From JAWXBT01 sp964523015 (lineage in GTDB: Bacteria > Bdellovibrionota_C > UBA2361 > J135), in assembly GCA_964523015.1 (NCBI GenBank), contig CAZFXN010000041.1, positions 1-28,117 of the forward strand: 28,117 nucleotides of DNA, read 5' to 3'. A program made the translations under genes and the position numbers. Below the pieces are notes generated by a model, which saw nothing but the letters and a program-made list of their open reading frames with translations, had not been told where the DNA came from and searched no databases. Position 1 is the first letter of the stretch, and each line of letters begins with the position of its first letter. Positions 21,843 through 28,117 of this stretch are shown in pieces.

Positions 21843-24119
21843 ATGAAACAATTTGTTGATGTTGTTATTCCCCCACTCTTAGAACCTCTGAGTTATAAAA
21901 TTCCAGATGATAGTGCTCATGTTGATGTAGGGCATCGAGTGACCGTCCCGCTAGGAAGAAGAAAAACAACAGGCTATGTAATTTCTAAGCTCGATCAGCC
22001 TAGCTTTGTTCAAAAGCAAACTAATTCCGCTCCAACTCAGCTTTCGCTACACGAACCTACGGAGGTTGAGCATGCTGGCATTAAGTCAATAGAAACTTCT
22101 TCAGATAATGGAAGATGTTTTATTCCAGAACAGTTAGATTTCTTTAAGAAAGTAGCAAGCTATTATGGCTCACCCCTTTCAAATGTTATCGATGCGGCAA
22201 TTCCATCTGCAGTACCAGATAAGAAGAGAAAAATTGTAAAACTTTTAGATCCTAACATTGAATTCACCAGTAAAAGCAAAAAAGCTATCGCTCTAGTTGA
22301 TGAGCTTAAGAGCAATGATGGTCTGTTAGCTTACGAAGATATCACTCGTAAATTTAAAGGAATCTCACCAATAATTAAAAAGCTATCTATTCAACAAGTA
22401 ATTTCGATTGAAGAGCTCCCTCTTTTAAACTCTGAAATGTTTTCAGATAAAGCTGCGGCCTGGGCGCCTAAAAGTGTTGAATTAACTGATCAACAACAAA
22501 ATTCACTAGCCGAGATCACTGATTCTGCAAAAGCAGATAATTTTAAAACATTTTTGCTACATGGAATTACCGGTAGTGGAAAAACTGAAGTTTATATCGA
22601 AGCTGCATCCAAAGTATTAGCACTTGGCAAATCGGTTATCATTGTCGTCCCTGAAATAGCTCTCACTCCTCAATTGATTGATAGATTTCGTGTCCGATTA
22701 GGGGATAATATTGCAACTCTACATAGTGGTCTTTCAAAGAGAGTTCGCTGGGACTCTTGGACTGCACTATTAGATGGTCGATGTAAAATAGCTATTGGTG
22801 CTCGCTCGGCTATCTTTGCACCATTAATAGATGTTGGTTTAATAATTGTAGATGAGGAGCATGACTCTTCATACAAACAATCAGATGGCTTGCGTTATAA
22901 TGCTAGAGATATGGCTATTTTAAAAGGCCAGATGAGTAATTGCCCTGTAGTACTTGGCTCAGCAACTCCATCTCTTGAGAGCTACTATAGTGCAAGATCA
23001 TCTAAATTCTCTTTAACGACCTTAGATAGTAGGTATGCCTCTACAACTCCACTCAATGTTGAAATTGTAGATCTAAGATCATTTAAGCCCTGGGAGATGC
23101 CTTCGCAAAATATTTCACCTATACTTCTTAGTGCAGTTGAAAATGCTGTAGCAAAAAGAGAGCAGGTTTTTCTATTGTATAATAGACGTGGTTTTGCGAG
23201 TTTTTTACAATGTTTTAAATGCGGCAACTCTGTTCAGTGTCCAAATTGCAGCGTTACCTTCACATATCATCACTTTAAAAACTCTCTAGTATGTCATTAT
23301 TGTGGACTTACAACATCGCCGATTGAATATTGTACCAGCTGCGTTGAAGCCGGTGATAAGGAACCTGGCACACTGACTAAAAAAGGGAGCGGGACTGAGA
23401 AAATATTTGAGGAGATTTGCGATCTATTCCCTGATGCCAAAGTTGATCGATTAGACCGCGATACTGTCGGCACGATTGATTCATACAAAGATATATTAAA
23501 CAGGGTTCGCTCAGGAGAAACCTCTATCCTAGTTGGGACTCAGATGATTGCCAAAGGACACGATCTTCCAAATGTAACTTTGGTTGGCGTTATTGACTGT
23601 GATGTTGGATTGCATATGCCTGATTTTAGAGCCGCCGAAAGAGGGTTTCAATTACTGACTCAAGTAGCTGGTCGTGCTGGACGAGGCAAAAAACCTGGTA
23701 CTGTTATTTTACAAACACGGATTCCTCATCATCCAAGCATAAAAAAAACAGTAGAAGATGATTATATTGGCTTTGCAAAAATTGAGCTCTCTCAACGTCA
23801 GAAACTTGAGTATCCACCGTTTGTGCGCTTACTACGAATTGTTGCAAGCTCCGAAGATGTTTCATTACTCTCACCATTTTTAGAATCTCTAAAAGAGAAA
23901 GCTAAGCACATAATTGGAATAAGAAAGCTTGATGTAAAATTATTAGGGCCTTCACCAGCACCCCTTCAAAAATTAAAATCACTTTGGCGTTGGCATATGC
24001 TTTTAAAAAGTAAAAGCAGCGTAGCCATTCACAGTGTCCTTAATTATTTACAAAGCAACTGTGCTCGTGACAAAAAGATAAGGGTTATATTTGATGTTGA
24101 TCCTCAAGACATGTTGTAG
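21843..24119 (+). CDS. priA: primosomal protein N', replication restart helicase PriA
   Basis: 3'-5' superfamily 2 helicase that recognises stalled forks and reloads the replisome. 758 residues. The N-terminal 3'-DNA-binding domain (DVVIPPLLEPLSYKIPD, residues 6-22) and a winged helix precede the helicase: Walker A GITGSGKT (241-248), DEEH (337-340), GSATPS (372-377), NRRGF, GTQMIAKGHD and QVAGRAGR. Eight cysteines at 457, 460, 466, 469, 484, 487, 497 and 500 form the two zinc sites inserted in the helicase. Slightly longer than the usual 730. No clear ribosome binding site precedes the ATG. Divergent from pilM. Confidence 0.98.
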   Translation: MKQFVDVVIPPLLEPLSYKIPDDSAHVDVGHRVTVPLGRRKTTGYVISKLDQPSFVQKQTNSAPTQLSLHEPTEVEHAGIKSIETSSDNGRCFIPEQLDFFKKVASYYGSPLSNVIDAAIPSAVPDKKRKIVKLLDPNIEFTSKSKKAIALVDELKSNDGLLAYEDITRKFKGISPIIKKLSIQQVISIEELPLLNSEMFSDKAAAWAPKSVELTDQQQNSLAEITDSAKADNFKTFLLHGITGSGKTEVYIEAASKVLALGKSVIIVVPEIALTPQLIDRFRVRLGDNIATLHSGLSKRVRWDSWTALLDGRCKIAIGARSAIFAPLIDVGLIIVDEEHDSSYKQSDGLRYNARDMAILKGQMSNCPVVLGSATPSLESYYSARSSKFSLTTLDSRYASTTPLNVEIVDLRSFKPWEMPSQNISPILLSAVENAVAKREQVFLLYNRRGFASFLQCFKCGNSVQCPNCSVTFTYHHFKNSLVCHYCGLTTSPIEYCTSCVEAGDKEPGTLTKKGSGTEKIFEEICDLFPDAKVDRLDRDTVGTIDSYKDILNRVRSGETSILVGTQMIAKGHDLPNVTLVGVIDCDVGLHMPDFRAAERGFQLLTQVAGRAGRGKKPGTVILQTRIPHHPSIKKTVEDDYIGFAKIELSQRQKLEYPPFVRLLRIVASSEDVSLLSPFLESLKEKAKHIIGIRKLDVKLLGPSPAPLQKLKSLWRWHMLLKSKSSVAIHSVLNYLQSNCARDKKIRVIFDVDPQDML

Positions 24120-24175
24120 AGCATCAGGGAAAACTAAGAGAAAACTAGATTCTACAGACAAGGAAATGCAGGATT

Positions 24176-24853
24176 TTAGGTTTGAGCAGCGTTATCTAAA
24201 TCTGAAAATTTTTCGTAAAGCTGAGCATATTCTATGTCTAGAGCATCGTATCTCTTTTTTAAACCAAGATAGTGAACGTTAGTTTCCTCTATTTGAAGTA
24301 GCAGTTGCTCGATTTTATCTTCAGCCGATAATAGTTGCGTTTTCATTAACTTTGCATGCTCTAATACCTTAGCTGAAACTTCTATTTCTCCAAGCAGTTC
24401 TTCAATGTGTTTTAAAGAATCCTGAATCTCCGATTTAAGCTTATTATTCTTTGATCTTAAGTCAGATTCTCTAGCATTAAGCGCGGCCAACTCCTCTTGA
24501 ATCTCAATATTACTAGCCTCAAGCTCTCTTTCTATCTCTTCAAGTTCACGTAATCTAGTTTCAACAGTCTCTAATTCTGTTTGAGTAATTGCTATTCTAC
24601 CATGCTCAGATTTTAACTGATCCTGAGCTTCTCGAAGCTGCTGCACAGCGTAAGCAAGAGCTTCAATCTTTACCATTCCGTCCATCAGCCCCTTCATCTC
24701 TGATTGAAGACGCTTTCTCTCGCTGAGTTGCTCTTGTAAGGCTTCAATTACATTCGCTGCTAGATTCTTTTTCTGCGCTGAGAGCTTCCATAATATAAAG
24801 ACAACGATTGCAGCTTCTAGTATTGCAATGATCGCCAATAATAAAAATGACAT
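24176..24853 (-). CDS. membrane-anchored coiled-coil protein
   Basis: 225 residues: one N-terminal transmembrane helix (about 3-22, FLLLAIIAILEAAIVVFILW) followed by an almost unbroken heptad-rich coiled coil to the end, rich in Glu, Leu, Lys and Gln. No family is recognisable. With a short outside tail, the coiled coil is predicted cytoplasmic. The ATG overlaps the stop codon of the VWA gene as TAATG and a GGAGGG site lies within that gene, so the two proteins are translationally coupled and probably act together. Confidence 0.82.
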   Translation of the reverse strand: MSFLLLAIIAILEAAIVVFILWKLSAQKKNLAANVIEALQEQLSERKRLQSEMKGLMDGMVKIEALAYAVQQLREAQDQLKSEHGRIAITQTELETVETRLRELEEIERELEASNIEIQEELAALNARESDLRSKNNKLKSEIQDSLKHIEELLGEIEVSAKVLEHAKLMKTQLLSAEDKIEQLLLQIEETNVHYLGLKKRYDALDIEYAQLYEKFSDLDNAAQT

Positions 24854-27222
24854 TATGAGCCCTCCTTAGTAGGAGTTGGCTGCTTGGTTTCATCGAGAAG
24901 TTTTTGCATCTGCTCGTCTAGATCACTTGTAGGTTTTGCTTCAGAACCTGTACTGGAAACTAGATCCTCAATAGTAGCATTTACAGGGATGGCCTCTGAT
25001 GACGGAGCAATAGGAGGAGCCTCCTCTGCAACAGGTGCCTCCGTTGCTGGTGATTCTTCAGTAGCCACTGGCTCAGGCTGTGCGTCAATAACCTTATTCT
25101 CTTCAAGAGCAGAATCAAATTCTGAACCAGAGGTAGTTGCCAGCATCTGTTCAATAGCTTTTTGACTTAAGGCAACATCAGATAAATCAAGTGAGGTTGC
25201 CCCCATCTTCTCTTTTAATTTATCAAGAGTCGCAATTATTACAGTAGGAGAAGCATAATTTTCTTCTGCAACAACGACGCTTGAAAGAACTTTCTTTAGA
25301 AATTTAATGGCCAGGGCTGCGCAGATTACATTTATAATAGTTAGAATTATGATTCCAAAAAGAGTGCTTCCTCCTGATTCTTTTGATTTACCTACCTCAT
25401 GGGGATCTTCATGGATTGGCTTGTCAACGGCTCCTGGCATTACAACTGCACCTGTTGGTTTAGTCGTGCTTGTAAATCTAAGAAGATTACTTTGAGTATT
25501 TACTGCCCTTCCCCTAATCTTTCCTCCTAAAATCGCGTAAACATCAAACTTGCCTGCTGTAGGAATAATATCAACTGGGATAATAAATTCGCTCTGGTTT
25601 TTTCCCCCAACAGGAACGGCGACGTTGTAGACAACATGAGTAGAACTGGTTGATTTTATCTTTAAGGATTTTTCTTTAATTCCAATAGCTAAAGCATCTA
25701 GTGTCACTTTAAAAAACTGACCTTGTTGTGACTGGTCATGCGAGCCAATGTCTTCCTTTTTGAGATCTGAATGATCATGCGAATCTTTGCCATGATCATT
25801 ACCATGATCCTTACCGTGAGACACACTCGATTCAGCTACTTCTCCTTGATAAAGAGAAAGGGTCAACAAACGGGGGGTAACCTTAAAGTTTGCATACTGC
25901 TCTCGGGCTAGAGTTTTTCCACGTGCCCCAAGAACAAGCTTATAATTTCCTTCATCTTTAACAGATATCTCTGTTGAGAAAATTCCATCGCCCCCCTCTT
26001 TATCTCCATTAAGTCCATCATCATGGAGAGTGCCCTTAAGCACAGGCTCAGAGATCCTATCAGTTGGAATAACCTGAAACGTATATAACAGTGTACTAGA
26101 TAGCTGAGGTAAAGTTATGGGCTTACGTGATTCAAAAAATTTACCTTCGATTATAAACGGCTCATCAACAGTAACCGACTCATTAGACCACTCAATAGCA
26201 AGCTTAAGATTGGTAAGCGCAGTTGCAAAGTTGTCCTTACTTTCAATCCCTGAAACACCCCAATCTCCAGCTATCGGCGAAGTAACAGTAATGACATCGA
26301 AATCATCACCTCGAAACCATTTGGTGTTCGCTGGAGCATTACCAACATCATAGCTCTCTCCTGTTGGTAATATTAACGTAATGCCGGTACTCGCTCCTCG
26401 ATTTACATAAAAAGTTACCTCATCTATCCCTGGATCTACGGGAAAAGTTCGAGAAACTTTACCAACAAATGTAGAGACTGTTTTAACTTGCTCTACTTTC
26501 TTTCCGATCTCAACGGCCTCTGAGATTCCAACAAAAGCTGTCTTTAGTCCATCTGCATTAGGGGTGAATTGACTAACTCCCCCTGTCAAAGTTGCTATCT
26601 CGGCCAGAAGTTTTTGGTCGGCTAACTCACTAAAAGCCAAAGTATGTACTATTATTCCCTGCCCCTTTAGTAGCGGAATCTCCTTTGAGAATAGAGTTGC
26701 TATCTGTGCCTCAGGGGTTGCTAGCTCAGGCTTAGGATCCATTTGACCATCAGAGAGAAGGACAATAACTTTCTGAACATTCTCTCTACCCTGCTTGTTT
26801 AGAATATCTCTTGCTAAAGTAAGTCCTGATAATAGATCCGTATACTCACCAGAATCCCCAGCCTTGGGTAGGTCAGCTTGAATAGATTCTTTCTCACTCA
26901 AATCGCTTAGAGGCCTGATCTCTTTTGCCCCTTCAGCAAAATCAACAATTGCTATCCGATCCCCACTCTTTAAAGTATCAATAAAAGCTTTAGCTCCCTC
27001 ATCTCTTAAGCGGGAAGGATCCGTAAGACGCATGCTCCCTGAGGCATCTAATATTAAAACTGCATCTATATTTGAAGTTTCGGACTGCGGATCTAGCTGG
27101 GCTTGAAGCTCTAGTCCAATAATTAATGTACAGAAAAAAGCAAAAGACAGTATGATAGCCTTAATCGCTAATATAGAAGAGAACGTTTTGCGTAATCCCA
27201 AAATTTCGGCCATCATGATCAT
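24853..27222 (-). CDS. von Willebrand factor A domain membrane protein
   Basis: 789 residues. A signal/anchor segment (about 18-40) leads to a VWA domain (about 53-240) with a complete MIDAS: Asp59, Ser61, Ser63 in DASGS, Thr128, Asp158 in LLSDG. Then beta domains, one carrying the acidic motif DDGLNGDKEGGDGIFSTEIS (401-420), which is typical of extracellular choice-of-anchor X-type domains. A His/Asp-rich loop (six His between 469 and 495), another beta domain, a transmembrane helix (about 621-641) and a Pro/Glu/Ala-rich cytoplasmic tail follow. The first ATG of three clustered ones is given; none has a clear ribosome binding site. The function is unknown; VWA domains bind protein ligands through a metal ion. 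Confidence 0.87.
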   Translation of the reverse strand: MIMMAEILGLRKTFSSILAIKAIILSFAFFCTLIIGLELQAQLDPQSETSNIDAVLILDASGSMRLTDPSRLRDEGAKAFIDTLKSGDRIAIVDFAEGAKEIRPLSDLSEKESIQADLPKAGDSGEYTDLLSGLTLARDILNKQGRENVQKVIVLLSDGQMDPKPELATPEAQIATLFSKEIPLLKGQGIIVHTLAFSELADQKLLAEIATLTGGVSQFTPNADGLKTAFVGISEAVEIGKKVEQVKTVSTFVGKVSRTFPVDPGIDEVTFYVNRGASTGITLILPTGESYDVGNAPANTKWFRGDDFDVITVTSPIAGDWGVSGIESKDNFATALTNLKLAIEWSNESVTVDEPFIIEGKFFESRKPITLPQLSSTLLYTFQVIPTDRISEPVLKGTLHDDGLNGDKEGGDGIFSTEISVKDEGNYKLVLGARGKTLAREQYANFKVTPRLLTLSLYQGEVAESSVSHGKDHGNDHGKDSHDHSDLKKEDIGSHDQSQQGQFFKVTLDALAIGIKEKSLKIKSTSSTHVVYNVAVPVGGKNQSEFIIPVDIIPTAGKFDVYAILGGKIRGRAVNTQSNLLRFTSTTKPTGAVVMPGAVDKPIHEDPHEVGKSKESGGSTLFGIIILTIINVICAALAIKFLKKVLSSVVVAEENYASPTVIIATLDKLKEKMGATSLDLSDVALSQKAIEQMLATTSGSEFDSALEENKVIDAQPEPVATEESPATEAPVAEEAPPIAPSSEAIPVNATIEDLVSSTGSEAKPTSDLDEQMQKLLDETKQPTPTKEGS

Positions 27223-27273
27223 ACCGAAACTATTGCAGAAAATCTTAACCCTGAAAAGGATAGAGTCTATCTA

Positions 27274-27837
27274 ATGCGCCTATTATACACCATATTTTTT
27301 CTACTGTTACCTATGCACCTCTGTTTTGCTGAGGCCAATCCTCCTTTTGAGCTACCTTCTAAAGAAGAGATGAAAAAGCTTCGATCGGCTATCATTTATA
27401 CCAATCTAGGAAATATTGAATTAGAACTTTATCCTGAGGACGCACCTTGGCATGTCGCTAATTTAAAGTTCAGAGCTGATAAAGGGTTTTATAAGGACAC
27501 CATCTTTAATCACTTTGAGCCGAATTACCTAATTCAAGGTGGAGAGCGATCAAAGACAAGTGAAAAACCCTCTTATTTTTTACCACCAGAATTTACCGGA
27601 TTTAAACATGATGTCGGTGCGCTTGGCATGGCCAGGCCTCCTGACAATGCAAATCCCGAAAGGCTCTCTCACAACCGACAATTCTATATTGTCCTTGGAA
27701 GTGCGCCTCATATGAATGGTCACTACACTGTTTTTGGACGGGTAAAAAAAGGAATGGATGTAGTCGAGCAGCTGCGTGATGGCGATGAGATAGTAGATCT
27801 TAAGGTTTTTGTCAGATCAAGTCAGTCTGGATTCTAA
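27274..27837 (+). CDS. periplasmic cyclophilin-type peptidyl-prolyl isomerase (catalytic Arg changed)
   Basis: 187 residues with signal peptide (MRLLYTIFFLLLPMHLCFA-EA) and a cyclophilin domain: IIYTNLGNIELELYPEDAP, YLIQGGE, QFYIVLG and HMNGHYTVFGRVKKGMDVVE. In active cyclophilins the segment reads FHRIIP.FM.QGGD with the catalytic Arg; here it reads FNHFEPNYLIQGGE, so His/Asn replace His-Arg. Activity may be low or absent and the protein may act as a binding chaperone. The stop codon is directly followed by the ATG of the ABC ATPase, so the two genes form an operon. Confidence 0.88.
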   Translation: MRLLYTIFFLLLPMHLCFAEANPPFELPSKEEMKKLRSAIIYTNLGNIELELYPEDAPWHVANLKFRADKGFYKDTIFNHFEPNYLIQGGERSKTSEKPSYFLPPEFTGFKHDVGALGMARPPDNANPERLSHNRQFYIVLGSAPHMNGHYTVFGRVKKGMDVVEQLRDGDEIVDLKVFVRSSQSGF

Positions 27838-28117
27838 ATGATAATCAAATGCCAAAATCTAACAAAGAGATTTAAAAGAGCTACTAAAGAGGCTGGCCTT
27901 CTAGGAACACTCAAATCCTTTATCTCTCCGCAACATACTTTGGTTGAAGCTGTTAAGGATTTCTCTATTAACATTGACAAAGGAGAGATGGTTGGTCTTT
28001 TGGGCCCAAATGGAGCTGGTAAAACAACGCTAATGAAGATGTTTACTGGAATTATTGCTCCTAGTGACGGTGAAGTTTCTGTCTTAGGATTTGAGCCCTT
28101 TAAACGTGACATTGAAT
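27838..28117 (+). CDS. ABC transporter ATP-binding protein, N-terminal part (COG4586 type)
   Basis: The first 93 codons of an ABC ATPase, cut by the window edge. Visible: MIIKCQNLTKRFKR, the extra segment AGLLGTLKSFISPQHTLVEA that is characteristic of the COG4586 ABC-2 type exporter ATPases, then VKDFSINIDKGEMVGLLGP and Walker A GPNGAGKTT (about residues 60-68), and LGFEPFKRDIE. The signature motif and Walker B are outside. It should work with ABC-2 membrane subunits encoded downstream. The ATG abuts the cyclophilin stop with no gap. Confidence 0.92.
   Translation, partial: MIIKCQNLTKRFKRATKEAGLLGTLKSFISPQHTLVEAVKDFSINIDKGEMVGLLGPNGAGKTTLMKMFTGIIAPSDGEVSVLGFEPFKRDIE

Noticed and set aside
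22670..23488. Minus-strand ORFs inside priA
   Set aside because: They are opposite-strand shadows of a complete, well-conserved gene.
27834..28112. Minus-strand ORF at the right edge
   Set aside because: It is the complement of the ABC ATPase N-terminus, whose Walker A motif is clear on the plus strand.

Overview
The window is a gene-dense, low-GC (by eye about 38-40%) stretch of a Gram-negative bacterial chromosome. The Gram-negative call rests on a secretin (PilQ), several lipobox proteins and periplasmic proteins. The layout (pilM-N-O...pilQ, ffs-dnaX-ybaB-recR, accB-accC, radical-SAM/DUF4080, COG4586-type ABC ATPase) fits one of the lineages once grouped with Deltaproteobacteria, but I cannot name a taxon from sequence alone. 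Most content is housekeeping. No transposase, integrase, phage gene or CRISPR array is visible.

Layout: 1-323 is the end of an RlmD/TrmA-type RNA uridine methyltransferase, closed by a terminator. 424-1937 (+) holds a biotin-protein ligase and a small GGQ release-factor-like protein. 1961-2392 (-) is a lipoprotein and 2559-4139 (+) a B12-binding radical SAM protein. 4166-5965 (-) holds an alpha/beta hydrolase, a FlgM-like small protein and a secreted YHS-like protein. 6144-9120 (-) runs, in transcription order, SRP RNA, dnaX, ybaB, recR and tRNA-Asn. 9313-9726 (+) is an unrecognised small ORF. 9653-13997 (-) is accB-accC-DUF1573-membrane J-domain protein. 14247-14441 carries two very long hairpins with mutually reverse-complementary loops. 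14466-21621 (-) is a type IV pilus block: pilM, pilN, pilO, pilQ and two lipoproteins, with no pilP. 21843-24119 (+) is priA. 24176-27222 (-) is a VWA membrane protein coupled to a coiled-coil membrane protein. 27274-28117 (+) is a periplasmic cyclophilin followed directly by the start of an ABC transporter ATPase.

Functional links: BirA would biotinylate AccB (Lys122), which AccC carboxylates for fatty acid synthesis. SRP RNA, DnaX, YbaB and RecR form a common bacterial neighbourhood. PilM/N/O make the inner-membrane alignment complex for the PilQ secretin, which here carries its own lipobox.

The least ordinary signals are: (i) the hairpin pair at 14247-14441, whose stems differ by compensating changes while the 14-nt loops are exact reverse complements; (ii) an A9 run in dnaX placed exactly where a short gamma-type product would be made, with stops in both shifted frames; (iii) a J-domain protein with a signal peptide, a large periplasmic part and a cytoplasmic C-terminal J domain; (iv) a lipoprotein-type PilQ with PilP absent and two co-directional lipoproteins of unknown role.
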